From: Rhodothermales bacterium
GTDB taxonomy: Bacteria > Bacteroidota > Rhodothermia > Rhodothermales > UBA10348
Direction: 5' to 3'
DNA: 64,000 bases
NCBI GenBank assembly: GCA_028284865.1
Contig: JANQQV010000017.1
Span: forward strand, 186,001 to 250,000
Numbering within the stretch: the first letter of the stretch is position 1; each line of letters opens with the position of its first letter. Position numbers and translations under genes: made by a program. The notes beneath the pieces were generated by a model. That model was given only the letters and a program-made list of their open reading frames with translations. It was not told the DNA's origin and did no database searches. Shown here one piece after another: positions 43,296 through 53,192 of this stretch.

Positions 43296-45614
43296 CTAGA
43301 GGTCCACTTCGCGCTTCTTCAGCAAGAACAACCCGTAATGACCGGCCGTGACCGCAATCATGCCGCTGCGGTAGTACGGGTAGTTGCTCCACGAAACGCC
43401 TCGGCCGCCGACGGGTGAGGTGTCGAAGTAGGCTGTTTCAAACGGGTTCTCTGGATCGGTGATATCAATGATGCGCAGGCCGGCCGCCGTGTTGGACTGA
43501 TACATCAGGTTGCCTTTGACGTACAGGTTGTGGTCCGTCTCGGTCGTTTGGGCCACGTATTCACCGGCCAGCGTCGGATCATCCAGGTCCGTCAGATCCC
43601 AGATCAACGTGCGTGTCCCGTCCACGAGTCCTTGCGCTTCATCGATCTCATCGTTCAGGTAGAAGTAGCGATGGTCGTCCGTGAACCAGCCCTGGTGTGC
43701 GTAGGCAACAGCCGGATAGCTTGCTATCGAGATTGACACCGGGTTTTCCTTGTCCGTGACGTCAGCAATGGAAATGGCTGTCTCGTTGGACCCCACGCAG
43801 ATCTCCTGCCCCTTGTAGTCCGGGTCGGGCCCGTGGTAAATCACGCACTGGGCATCGTGTGAATAGCCCGTGCCCCTTCGACCGGTTTCGCCGTCCGAGA
43901 AACAACCCGCAAAAACGGGATTCGCCGGATCCCGGAGATCGATCATATGCAGACCACCGCCACACGTCGTCCCTCCGGCGCTGCTACCCACCGAGTAGCC
44001 GAAACCGGTGTCTTCATTGATGACAATGTTGTGGGCGCTGAAGATGCCTTCGTAGAGGCCATCGGCCTCAAACTCGACCGGATTACCCTCCACGTCGCGA
44101 AGACGTGTCAGGTCAAAGATCTGCATGCCGTGCTGCCCTGCGCCATCCGAGACGATGTAGGCGTAGTTCTTGTACACTTTCATGTCGCGCCAAACGGCCA
44201 TGTTGGCCGTCTCAGTCATGCGAAGTGTGCCAAGGACGCGAGGATTGAATGGGTCGGTGACATCCACGAACGAGGTAGCATTCGACATGCCTACAATCGC
44301 GTATTCGCGGCCCGTGTCCGGGTCTTCCCAGCCCCAGAGGTCATTGGTGCGAATGCCGCGATCGGCTCCCAAATCACCCATGGAGACGAATGACATGATG
44401 TCGACACCATCGCAGGGGAAGTCGCTGGCCTGTCCTTCCGTACATTCGATCATTTCGCCCGCCATCGAATCGTAACCGAATGTCTCATTGATCAGCGGGG
44501 CACTCCAATCGGAGCGGTAGCCGGAGTGAATGAAAGCTGCCCCTGCACGGTTGTCCAATCCCGGTGAACCTACCATGACAGTGGCACCAATCGTTGCAAG
44601 TGAACCGCCGAACTGGCTGCGTCGCTGTAATGGAGGAGCTGGAAGGACGCTGCTGGCGACGGGAGTAAGTGATTCCGAATCGAGGTTGAACTGGAATACA
44701 CTGCCTGTACCCTGACGACCACCATGACCGGGTGCACCGATCAGGATCGTTCCGTCCCGATTGGCGAGCGAAGCGCCAAACCGATCACCGCGATCGGCGC
44801 TGAATGCGTTCAGACGACCTCGGGCCTGCCATTGTCCGTCGACGTTCTCATACAGTGCGACCGTACCGGAGCCTCCGGCAAATCCCGGGGCTCCTACGGC
44901 AGCCATGTTGCCTTCCATCCACAATGCGGACCCGAATCCGGAGCCCTCCGCAGGAAATGATGTGGGCAGCTGTGAAGCGAGCGACCACATCTCGGACATC
45001 TCATCGAAGAAATAGGTGTAGACGGCCCCGCTTCCATCGTTGGCCGTCGGTGCGGATACGAGGACTTGATGCCCGTTGAAACCAAGGACCGAACCGAATG
45101 CATTGTCCGTCGACTCGTCAGAGGCAGCCAACTCGGATTCGAGCGTCCATCCATCGGACGGATTGTTTCTCCACACCTGAACACGGGCGGCCATTTCAGC
45201 TGCTGCACCACTGGTGACAAGGATTCGATCGCCTGAAACGGCGACTTGGGTTCCGAACCCGTCCTCGTCGCCAACCAGACTTGATTCAAATGCAAACCGG
45301 CCGTCAGGTTGGATGTCATAGATGTCCACGCGCTGCTCATTCGTTGCGACGACCAGTCGGCTGCCGTCCGATGCCATCGCTCGGCCAAAGCGGTCACCAT
45401 CACTGGCACGATTGCCGGCTGTCAATCGATCAACTTCGGCCCACGTGCCTTCAGCTGATGCTCGGTATACGTAGATCGTTCCGGGCAGCGTGGGTTGGTT
45501 CGTGTCTGCGACCAGAAAAGCATCTCCAGCAGAAACGACCGTTGTGCCGAATTGCTGCGCGTCAACAGGCAGGACGAGGAGCAGGACGAATACAAAGGAG
45601 AGTATGCGAGCCAT
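43296..45614 (-). CDS. Exported choice-of-anchor B protein with FG-GAP-like and LVIVD repeats
   Basis: A 772-residue secreted protein with signal peptide MARILSFVFVLLLVLPVDAQ. Residues about 20-370 contain repeats of the FG-GAP type (DRFGRAMASDGSRLVV, DRFGASLANRDGTILIGAPG) forming a beta-propeller. Residues about 390-772 are the choice-of-anchor B region with LVIVD-like repeats (FVDVTDPFNPRVLG, HMIDLRDPANPVFAG, IIDITDPENPFETA). No T9SS C-terminal signal is present; the protein ends KKREVDL. Probably a surface or periplasmic binding or adhesion protein. Confidence 0.85.
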   Translation of the reverse strand: MARILSFVFVLLLVLPVDAQQFGTTVVSAGDAFLVADTNQPTLPGTIYVYRASAEGTWAEVDRLTAGNRASDGDRFGRAMASDGSRLVVATNEQRVDIYDIQPDGRFAFESSLVGDEDGFGTQVAVSGDRILVTSGAAAEMAARVQVWRNNPSDGWTLESELAASDESTDNAFGSVLGFNGHQVLVSAPTANDGSGAVYTYFFDEMSEMWSLASQLPTSFPAEGSGFGSALWMEGNMAAVGAPGFAGGSGTVALYENVDGQWQARGRLNAFSADRGDRFGASLANRDGTILIGAPGHGGRQGTGSVFQFNLDSESLTPVASSVLPAPPLQRRSQFGGSLATIGATVMVGSPGLDNRAGAAFIHSGYRSDWSAPLINETFGYDSMAGEMIECTEGQASDFPCDGVDIMSFVSMGDLGADRGIRTNDLWGWEDPDTGREYAIVGMSNATSFVDVTDPFNPRVLGTLRMTETANMAVWRDMKVYKNYAYIVSDGAGQHGMQIFDLTRLRDVEGNPVEFEADGLYEGIFSAHNIVINEDTGFGYSVGSSAGGTTCGGGLHMIDLRDPANPVFAGCFSDGETGRRGTGYSHDAQCVIYHGPDPDYKGQEICVGSNETAISIADVTDKENPVSISIASYPAVAYAHQGWFTDDHRYFYLNDEIDEAQGLVDGTRTLIWDLTDLDDPTLAGEYVAQTTETDHNLYVKGNLMYQSNTAAGLRIIDITDPENPFETAYFDTSPVGGRGVSWSNYPYYRSGMIAVTAGHYGLFLLKKREVDL

Positions 45615-45981
45615 GAGTCATGTCAATTGATGGAAAGCAGGCGACGCATCATAACCATCTCTGGACGCGCTGGCAAGCTCGACCCCTTTTGGCCACAAAT
45701 CGACTGTGTGATTCCTGTGAAGCCGATTTCACGGATCCCGGGGGATCAGGTGTAGGGGAATCCCGTACAGAAAAGGGCCCGGGAAAGAAGGGCTCTCCCG
45801 GAGAACCTCCAAGGATCGAGGCCATCATGACATTCATGCGTGCGATCATAGAATGCCCTCTGAGTGGCAGGGATGGTTGGCTGCATCTCTGCACCCCACT
45901 TGAACGGGTTTAGCGTTGCGAATAAGGGCGTGATCCCTATCATCCATACATCATCCACCACGCTCACCCTCATCCACCACA
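45615..45981. other. 367-base divergent intergenic region, possible structured nhaA leader
   Basis: No convincing gene is seen here. The strand leading to nhaA contains several small stem candidates: CCGGGA 45779-45784 with TCCCGG 45796-45801, then CCTC 45806-45809 with GAGG 45818-45821, and a CCCT/AGGG stem near 45856-45871. NhaA genes in some bacteria are controlled by lithium/sodium-type riboswitches; whether this leader matches is unknown. Confidence 0.3.
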
Positions 45982-47310
45982 ATGGCGTCCCCACAGCTTC
46001 TCCCAGAAGACCGTCCGATTGACGACCTCCTCAAGCCCATAAATCAGTTTCTCCGCCTTGAGGCGTCCTCTGGAATTCTATTGATGGTCATGGCCGTCCT
46101 GGCGCTTGTTTTCGCCAACACGGCCCTCTCGACGACCTACTTCAGCACGCTTGAAATCCCCCTGAAAGTCGGTTTCGGGGATTTCGTGATTGACAAGCCG
46201 CTTCTACTCTGGATCAACGACGGCCTCATGGCCATCTTTTTCTTCCTCGTTGGTCTGGAGATCAAGCGCGAAGTCCTGGTCGGTGAGCTTTCATCTCCCA
46301 AGCAAGCGATGCTGCCCATCATGGGTGCCATCGGTGGAATGGTCGTTCCCGCTGGTGCTTACGTTCTGGTAACGGGCGGGACACCCTTCGTGAACGGCTG
46401 GGGAATCCCCATGGCGACCGATATTGCCTTCGCCCTGGGAATCCTGGCGTTGCTCGGGACCCGCGCACCCGTCGCACTCAAGATCTTCCTGACGGCCCTG
46501 GCCATCATCGATGACCTGGGAGCGGTCATGGTCATCGCCATTTTCTACACCTCCAAGATCAACATGGTGGCGTTGGCCGCTGGATTCGGTCTCTTTGCTG
46601 TGCTGGCTCTTGGTAATCGACTCGGTGTTCGGAAGACCCGGTTTTATGTCATCCTGGGAATCTTTCTCTGGCTGGCATTCCTCAAGTCCGGTGTTCACGC
46701 CACGATTGCTGGCGTACTCCTGGCACTGACCGTTCCGGCTCGCCGTCGACTTGACGAAGTCACTTTCCGCGAAAAGGCGCAGGGCTTCCTCAGTTCGATG
46801 AAAGTCGGGGAAGAAGATGACCGGGAAAACCAGGAGGCGGTCAACGCGCTGGAGATTCTCTCCAAGGGCGCTGCGACCCCGTTGGCTCGCATGGAGCATG
46901 CCCTGCATGGTTGGGTAGCCTTCTTCATCATGCCGGTATTCGCTCTGGCCAATGCCGGTGTAGACTTGCGTCAGGTCTCCATCTTTGAAGCACTTACCCA
47001 TCCGGTTGCCCTCGGGATCATCGCAGGTTTGTTCATCGGAAAGCAGGTTGGCGTAGCCATTTTCTCCTGGGTGGCGCTCAAGCTCAACATCGCCGAGATG
47101 CCAAAAGGAGTGGGCTGGCTGCAATTGTACGGAGTCGCAGTCCTCACCGGTGTTGGCTTCACGATGTCACTCTTCATCGCCGGTCTTTCATTTGGCGATC
47201 CGGAAGTGCTTGATCGAGCCAAGACAGGCATTCTGTTTGCGTCCCTGATCGCGGGCCTCATGGGGTACTTCATGATCAGGTTGTCGCCGGTCGCCTCAGA
47301 CGATTCATGA
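45982..47310 (+). CDS. nhaA: Na+/H+ antiporter NhaA
   Basis: A 442-residue NhaA antiporter that expels sodium in exchange for protons. The ion-binding aspartate pair lies in AIIDDLGAV (D177, D178, equivalent to E. coli D163/D164), and MATDIAFALG gives D147 (E. coli D133). Helix patterns are complete from GILLMVMAVLALVFANT to GYFMIRLSP. An extra charged cytoplasmic loop (about 265-295, GEEDDRENQEA) is present. Sodium export suits a marine organism with a proton-pumping rhodopsin. Confidence 0.95.
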   Translation: MASPQLLPEDRPIDDLLKPINQFLRLEASSGILLMVMAVLALVFANTALSTTYFSTLEIPLKVGFGDFVIDKPLLLWINDGLMAIFFFLVGLEIKREVLVGELSSPKQAMLPIMGAIGGMVVPAGAYVLVTGGTPFVNGWGIPMATDIAFALGILALLGTRAPVALKIFLTALAIIDDLGAVMVIAIFYTSKINMVALAAGFGLFAVLALGNRLGVRKTRFYVILGIFLWLAFLKSGVHATIAGVLLALTVPARRRLDEVTFREKAQGFLSSMKVGEEDDRENQEAVNALEILSKGAATPLARMEHALHGWVAFFIMPVFALANAGVDLRQVSIFEALTHPVALGIIAGLFIGKQVGVAIFSWVALKLNIAEMPKGVGWLQLYGVAVLTGVGFTMSLFIAGLSFGDPEVLDRAKTGILFASLIAGLMGYFMIRLSPVASDDS

Positions 47311-47358
47311 CATTGGCTGCATAGCCTCTCAGCCGCTCCACTCATCGGAAGGCTGCTC

Positions 47359-47394
47359 GGGCGCGGCGGGATTCATCCCGCCGCGCCCTTTTTT
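47359..47394 (+). terminator. Intrinsic terminator after nhaA
   Basis: A 13-bp perfect stem (47359-47371 with 47376-47388), loop ttca, then six T residues. A textbook Rho-independent terminator 49 bases after the nhaA stop. Confidence 0.93.
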
Positions 47395-47508
47395 GTGACC
47401 TGGTTTTCGACTTATGAACAACCGGTCACGTCGTCTGGCGGGCGTTGGATGCGTTCGTATAATTGAAAGCCTTCCAATCGATTGACCCGTTTTCAAGGAT
47501 CGAAGTTC

Positions 47509-50500
47509 ATGATGCGTCGCCTACTGGTTCTTTTCAGCCTGATACTCGTCTCGTCCACTACCTCACAGGCAAGTGACCTTGCAGGATTCCTCGCCACGAT
47601 GAGTGCTTCATACGAGCAGGGAGTGGAGTTCACGCTGGAGGTTACGCTGGACAACACGAGTACGGTCGGCGGCGGGCCTCTCGATACAGCAAATCCGACG
47701 GGAATCATCACCATCCCGGACGGCCTGACCGTAAAGAGTTTTTCGATTCCGGGCGGAAGTTGTAATCAGGTGAGCAATACGTTGGTCTGCAAATACCCGT
47801 CCATCGCCGCCGGCGATACCAAGACGTTCACCGTGGTTCTGGAGGGCACGTCTTTGGGAACGAAGGAAATCAGCATGAGCGTGAGCCATGATGACTTTGA
47901 CCCAAATGGAAGCAACAACACACCCAGTCATCTGGTGACCATTACGGAACCAGCCGTTCCCGAGCTGTCTACGCAGAAAACGGCGAGCTTGACGGAGGTG
48001 GGACTGGGCGAGTTGGTAACCTACACCATCCGTGTTACGAACACAGGGAACGGTCCCGCAACGGGTATCCAGGTTCAGGACGCGCTTCCGGATGGTGTCG
48101 AGTTCGTTTCATCCAGTGATTGCGTTCAAAGCCTGGGTGTTATCACGTGTACGACACCATCGTTGCCTCCCGGCAATTCGGCTGAGTTCCAGGTCACCGT
48201 CAGCGCGACAAAAGCCGGTACCATCACGAATACGGCGAGCGCAACCAGTGTTGAGGTCACCACGCCGGCCACAGATACCGCACAAATCACAGTCCGGAAA
48301 CGTGCTGATGTGAGTATTGAGAAAGCGATGGCCGATCGAGCCATCTTCGGTCCTGGTTCGCAGGTGTTCACGCTTGTGGTGACCAACAATGGCCCCGATG
48401 AAGCAGAAAATGTCACGGTCACGGACAACTTGCCGTTGGACCCGAAATCGACGATGCCTGTGTTTGCCGACCCAAACCTGCCGTCCCCTTGTACTGGTGG
48501 TCAGTCAGTGACATGCCCCCTTGGGACGATGGCTCCCGGTGAGGTACGGGTAATCACATTCGGCGCGGGATTCAATCCGGAGCTGTTTGGATCGGATCCA
48601 CTGGTGCGGCCCGACATTGTCTCCTACACCAATACCGCATCTGTCACGACGTCAAGCAATGACACGAACGCATCGAATAATGAATCCTCTGCCAGCGGGA
48701 AAGTCCTCGCTCCTCCCGGAGAAGGTCAGGATGCGCCCTGGACGGAATGGGTCAGTGATCCGGTCAATCCGGCAACCGGAGAAATTGCGGATACCTTTCC
48801 TGCAGATCTGACGTTGGCTGGGCCCTACCCGCTTTCGTTCGCGAGGAATTACGCTTCTTTCAAGGATACGCAAGGTGTTGGCGAAAGCGGATTGGGGCCG
48901 AATTGGTCTCACAGCTACGCGTGGAAGATTGACATCGTGGACGCGTTCGGAGAAACGGCCTATCGGCTGGTGTCCCCGACGGGTCGAACATGGGTGTTTG
49001 AGGAAGATTCGGAAGGAAATCTGATCCAGGGGTCGGCCCTGTATGCTCCGATGCAGTTGAAGGAAGTCGCCTCTGGATTCAAGGCAGCGGATCCCAGAAC
49101 AGGCGTGGTGCGCACATTCGACACGAATGGTCAGTTTTTCGCAGAACGCTCACGCGCGGGGTCGGGAATCACGCTGAGCCATGCAAACGGGCAGCTTCAG
49201 GAAGTGACCGACGGATTGGGACGGACCTTGACGTTCACGTGGACAGGCGACAGAATCACAACCGTATCTGACGGGACGCGGAGCATTGGTCTGAGCTATG
49301 ACGGCAACGGGTGGCTGGCTTCCGTGGTCAATGCGATGGGGAATGCCCAGATGTTCACGTACGCCCAGGAATTCAGCTTGCCGCTGTTGGTGGCTAATCA
49401 AAAGGAAGATGGCGTGGCCCGATTCACCCAAGCTTTCGATGCGCAAGGCCGTGTCGTCTCGCAAACGGATGCATTGGGCGGAACAACCAGTTTTTCCTAC
49501 TCGGAAAACGTCAGCACCGTTGTGGATCCAGCAGGGCGAACGACCACGTACGAATACGATGCGGATGGACGGATGATTTCCAAGGCCGATGCAGCTGGAA
49601 CTGTCCGGTACACCTACGACGAAACCGGTCGACGGGCGACCATTGTCGATCGCACCGGGGTTGAGACTCGCATGGAATATCACGCGGAGAGTGGATATCC
49701 GTTGAGCATCCAATTCTCGGATGGACGGCGCCAGCAAGCTTCCTACGCCGCTCGTCAGGACGTCGACGGGTTCACTGTTTATGACCTGACCTCACGCACG
49801 GACGAAGGGGGCAACGTCACCCAGTACACATTGGATGCGAACGGGAATCGCACGACAGAAACCCGTCCGACTGGTGAGTCTCGGACAGCGGTATTCAACG
49901 CAGTAGGTCAGGCCACGTCAGTGACAGTCTCGGGCAAGGGGACGACTACGTACACCTACGACAGTTCGGGGCAACCCGTCGGCGTCGAAGCTCCGGACGG
50001 ACGCACTCGTTCGATGGCGTACGACGCATTTGGTCGGGTGACAACGATCACCCATGCAGACGGAACGACGAGTCGGTTTTCGTACGACGCGCTTGATCGG
50101 GTAGTCGAGATTGAAAAGCGCGACGGAACGACGCTCGGACACACGTTTGATGTTGTGGGCAACATGACGGCCTTCCGGAATGAAATGGGCCGGACCGCTG
50201 CCTTCACGTATGATGCCATGGATCAACCGATTCGCAAAGGTGACTTTGCAGGCAACGACCGTCAATACACGTACGATCCTGTCGGCTTGCTCACGTCTGA
50301 GACCGATCGAACTGGCAGAACTACATCTTACACCTACGATGCCAGCGGAAACAGGACCGGTGGGACCAATGCAGCCGGCCTTACTACCTCGTGGCAGTAT
50401 GACGCGGAGGGTCTTCTGACCGGTATGAACTCTCCGGGTGGGGCGACCACGAGCATTGTTCGGACCCCCGATGGGGATGTCCACATGGTCGAAGATCCCG

Positions 50501-52680
50501 CTTCGGCTACTCTGACCTACACCCGGAATCAGGCAGGTGATATCACCGGGATTGCTGGACCGGCAGGAACGCAGTCAACTGTCACGGTCGATGCATCTGG
50601 CCGGATGACCCAAATGACGCACGAAGGCGGCGATGTGAGCCTGAGCTATGATGGTGCCGGTCGTTTGGCATCCATTACGACGCCCATCGGGAGCACCGTG
50701 TCCCTTTCCTCAGACGCTGCTGGCAGGATGACCTCCCGAACCGACGGGTTGGGAAGAACAACGACATTCACGCACGATGCTGCCGGTCGTCTTGGTGGGA
50801 GTCAATTCCCCGACGGGACGTCTGCCACTTATGGATACGATGCGCGGGGTCGGCTGACATCAGTCGTAGCAGAGGGCGCTTCGCACAGTCTGCAGTACGA
50901 TGCAACAGGTAATCTGCTGCAGACAACCGGGGTGGTGTTTGAGCGAGACGTCAATGGCCGGATTTCAAACACCAACGGCATTGCAGTCACCCGCGATGAG
51001 GAAGGAAGAATTCTGAGTTTTTCCTATCCGCAGGGTATGGTAACCTACTCCTATGATGCGGGTGGAAGACTGTCTACTGTTCGGGATTGGGATGATCGCC
51101 AAACGACGTTTTCATACGATGAATCCGGTCGAGTTTCATCAATGGCCCGCCCGAATGAAACGATCTCAACTTATTCCTACTCTGCCGGCGGGGTGCTGTT
51201 GGAAATATCAGATGTGCGAAACGGCAATCCGGTCATGCGTGCAGCCACGCAGCGCGATGCGGCTGGTCAAATCATGTCGACCGCATATGAAGGGCTGCTT
51301 GTCCCGGAATCGGGTGAAGATCGCGATGAACAGGTGACTATCGATGGTGCATACCAGATTGAAGGATACACCTGGGACGCACGGGGTCGACTGACGGATG
51401 ACGGTCGTCACACCTACTCATGGAACGGGCTGAACCAGATGGCGACTTTCAACGGACAAGAGCTTCAGTACGACGGTTTCGGGATGCCCGTATCAGTCTC
51501 GGGTATCGAATGGACCTGGAACTACGCTACGAGCCTGCCGACTGCCGCCAGCCAGGGCTCCTCGGTCGCCTTCGTGTACACGCCGGCTGGCGAACTGCTA
51601 TATCGCGTCTCAGAATCAGGTGATGCGTGGTTCTATCATTTCGACGAGATGGGTAACACCAGGCTTCTCACGGATATGGCTGGCGTCGTGGTTGGCGCTT
51701 GGTCGTACGATCCGTACGGCAGGACCATCGCCTCGTGGGGAGATATCGATCACACGATGCAACCGTTTACCTATCGTGGACAGGAAGGCACCATGCATCT
51801 CGGCAGCGATATCTATCAGATGCGTTCGCGCGTGTACGATGCATGGACTGCGCGATTCCTGACTCCGGATCCGCTCGTCGGAGTCAATCCACTTCACCTG
51901 AATCCCTACCAGTACGCTGCAAACAATCCATCGGTGTTTTCCGATCCGATGGGGCAACGTGAAACTATCGCGACTGCAGGAACAGCTGCCGGCATCATTC
52001 AGACCACAGCGGAGACCCTGGATGAGTTCAAGGAGCTGGCTGGAAAAGGACAGTCGATCAGTCAGTTGATCAACAGCGGCAAGTTGGGGTCCGTGATTCT
52101 GAACCATCAGAAGTTCGGTCTGCTGACCAAAGTCGGCGCGGGAGGTGTAAAATTGGCTCCCAACGTCAGTGGTACCATTTCAGCAGGTGTTGAGACCGTC
52201 AGCTCGGGAAACGTGGCCAGAGGAGCCGGCGTGGGTGCGGTTGATGTAGCGTTGACCGTCAACCCTTATGTAGCTGTCCTCGTGCTGATATCGGATGCAA
52301 CGGACTTCGGCATTTCGCTTGCCACTGGAGGAGAAGTGCAAGGAGCACGCATCGCCGATATCTGGAGAAATGGAGGGCGTTTTGTGGGTTCCTTGATGAC
52401 CGATATCGTCATGTCCCCGATATCGAGTGAACACGATTTTGGAGATAGTCTGTCACACTTGGCCAACGACATGTATGAGCAGAATGGCGTGCCGGGGCTG
52501 ATCTTCGATGCAGGAGCTACCGTCTACATTGCCCTGGGCAACGAGGACTTGCAGGCGGTCTACGACGCTGACGCGGAAGCTGAGGTACTGGATCGGCAGG
52601 CCCAGGAGCAACAGCTACGTCAGGAGTATCAACGCCAGCGCGAGCTCCGAGAGTTTTTCCGTCCATTCCAAAACCGATAG
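47509..52680 (+). CDS. Giant exported DUF11/RHS-repeat protein with unrecognised C-terminal domain
   Basis: A 1723-residue protein. The signal peptide is MMRRLLVLFSLILVSSTTSQ. Three Ig-like DUF11 domains follow (about 25-150, 151-262, 265-400), then a DUF6531-like segment from 417 (DPVNPATGEIADTF), many YD repeats (about 569-1370, e.g. YEYDADGRMISKADAAGTV) and an RHS core (1422-1482) ending NPSVFSDPMGQ. The last 240 residues are a different domain, glycine/alanine-rich then charged and coiled (QEQQLRQEYQRQRELREFF). In polymorphic toxins this tail is the toxin; here its activity is unknown. The ATG at 47509 has AAGGA nine bases upstream. Confidence 0.9.
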   Translation: MMRRLLVLFSLILVSSTTSQASDLAGFLATMSASYEQGVEFTLEVTLDNTSTVGGGPLDTANPTGIITIPDGLTVKSFSIPGGSCNQVSNTLVCKYPSIAAGDTKTFTVVLEGTSLGTKEISMSVSHDDFDPNGSNNTPSHLVTITEPAVPELSTQKTASLTEVGLGELVTYTIRVTNTGNGPATGIQVQDALPDGVEFVSSSDCVQSLGVITCTTPSLPPGNSAEFQVTVSATKAGTITNTASATSVEVTTPATDTAQITVRKRADVSIEKAMADRAIFGPGSQVFTLVVTNNGPDEAENVTVTDNLPLDPKSTMPVFADPNLPSPCTGGQSVTCPLGTMAPGEVRVITFGAGFNPELFGSDPLVRPDIVSYTNTASVTTSSNDTNASNNESSASGKVLAPPGEGQDAPWTEWVSDPVNPATGEIADTFPADLTLAGPYPLSFARNYASFKDTQGVGESGLGPNWSHSYAWKIDIVDAFGETAYRLVSPTGRTWVFEEDSEGNLIQGSALYAPMQLKEVASGFKAADPRTGVVRTFDTNGQFFAERSRAGSGITLSHANGQLQEVTDGLGRTLTFTWTGDRITTVSDGTRSIGLSYDGNGWLASVVNAMGNAQMFTYAQEFSLPLLVANQKEDGVARFTQAFDAQGRVVSQTDALGGTTSFSYSENVSTVVDPAGRTTTYEYDADGRMISKADAAGTVRYTYDETGRRATIVDRTGVETRMEYHAESGYPLSIQFSDGRRQQASYAARQDVDGFTVYDLTSRTDEGGNVTQYTLDANGNRTTETRPTGESRTAVFNAVGQATSVTVSGKGTTTYTYDSSGQPVGVEAPDGRTRSMAYDAFGRVTTITHADGTTSRFSYDALDRVVEIEKRDGTTLGHTFDVVGNMTAFRNEMGRTAAFTYDAMDQPIRKGDFAGNDRQYTYDPVGLLTSETDRTGRTTSYTYDASGNRTGGTNAAGLTTSWQYDAEGLLTGMNSPGGATTSIVRTPDGDVHMVEDPASATLTYTRNQAGDITGIAGPAGTQSTVTVDASGRMTQMTHEGGDVSLSYDGAGRLASITTPIGSTVSLSSDAAGRMTSRTDGLGRTTTFTHDAAGRLGGSQFPDGTSATYGYDARGRLTSVVAEGASHSLQYDATGNLLQTTGVVFERDVNGRISNTNGIAVTRDEEGRILSFSYPQGMVTYSYDAGGRLSTVRDWDDRQTTFSYDESGRVSSMARPNETISTYSYSAGGVLLEISDVRNGNPVMRAATQRDAAGQIMSTAYEGLLVPESGEDRDEQVTIDGAYQIEGYTWDARGRLTDDGRHTYSWNGLNQMATFNGQELQYDGFGMPVSVSGIEWTWNYATSLPTAASQGSSVAFVYTPAGELLYRVSESGDAWFYHFDEMGNTRLLTDMAGVVVGAWSYDPYGRTIASWGDIDHTMQPFTYRGQEGTMHLGSDIYQMRSRVYDAWTARFLTPDPLVGVNPLHLNPYQYAANNPSVFSDPMGQRETIATAGTAAGIIQTTAETLDEFKELAGKGQSISQLINSGKLGSVILNHQKFGLLTKVGAGGVKLAPNVSGTISAGVETVSSGNVARGAGVGAVDVALTVNPYVAVLVLISDATDFGISLATGGEVQGARIADIWRNGGRFVGSLMTDIVMSPISSEHDFGDSLSHLANDMYEQNGVPGLIFDAGATVYIALGNEDLQAVYDADAEAEVLDRQAQEQQLRQEYQRQRELREFFRPFQNR

Positions 52681-52685
52681 ACACC

Positions 52686-53192
52686 ATGAAAAGCATTGTA
52701 TCATTCTTCGTCCTGGTGTTCGTATTGGCTGGATCCATCGAGGCTCAGGATCTGGGGGCTTACGACGTTCGATATGCCTATGACGATGCCGCCCGCATGA
52801 CCCAGTACACCGTCAACGGGGCTTTTACGCATCGCTTTGATTATGGTGATGGTGGCGTCATCCTGCGATACGTGGTTGGACCAACTGCTTCCGTTGAATC
52901 AGAGCAGTTGGCTGAGGGAGTCCTGCCAACCCATGTGGCTCTTCACGAGGCGTATCCCAATCCGTTCAACCCTTCGACTACCGTCCGTTTTGACCTGCCG
53001 GCGTCGGCCAGTGTCCGGGTTGAGGCCTTCGATATGCTGGGTCGTTCTGTAGCCCGCCTGGTGGAGGGAGTGCTACCGGCCGGATTCCACCAGGTGACTT
53101 GGGATGCGTCCTCCATAGGCTCAGGCAGTTACCTGATCCGCATGACTACAGGTAATTCGGTTCTGACTCGATCCGTCATATTGGTCAAGTAG
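52686..53192 (+). CDS. Mini-protein with one YD-like segment and T9SS sorting domain
   Basis: A 168-residue exported protein. The signal peptide is about 1-20 (ending SIEA). Residues 26-52 (YDVRYAYDDAARMTQYTVNG) look like a single YD/RHS-type repeat. Residues about 86-168 are a type IX secretion C-terminal signal with YPNPFNPSTT, LGRSVARLVEG and SYLIRM. It starts 5 bases after the RHS gene and the M19 dipeptidase gene begins right after its stop, so the three are probably one transcript. It may be a surface-delivered partner of the RHS protein. Confidence 0.82.
   Translation: MKSIVSFFVLVFVLAGSIEAQDLGAYDVRYAYDDAARMTQYTVNGAFTHRFDYGDGGVILRYVVGPTASVESEQLAEGVLPTHVALHEAYPNPFNPSTTVRFDLPASASVRVEAFDMLGRSVARLVEGVLPAGFHQVTWDASSIGSGSYLIRMTTGNSVLTRSVILVK

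Noticed and set aside
45746-45994. 82-residue minus-strand frame in the nhaA leader
   Set aside because: It reads through the nhaA start, has no ribosome binding site that I can see and no recognisable domain; the region is better treated as non-coding.
46291-47124. 277-residue minus-strand frame opposite nhaA
   Set aside because: Antisense shadow of a conserved membrane protein gene.
49213-51640. Repetitive DNA in the RHS gene as a candidate repeat array
   Set aside because: The periodicity is at protein level (YD repeats of varied sequence and length); no DNA direct repeats of constant length, so not CRISPR or tandem DNA repeats.
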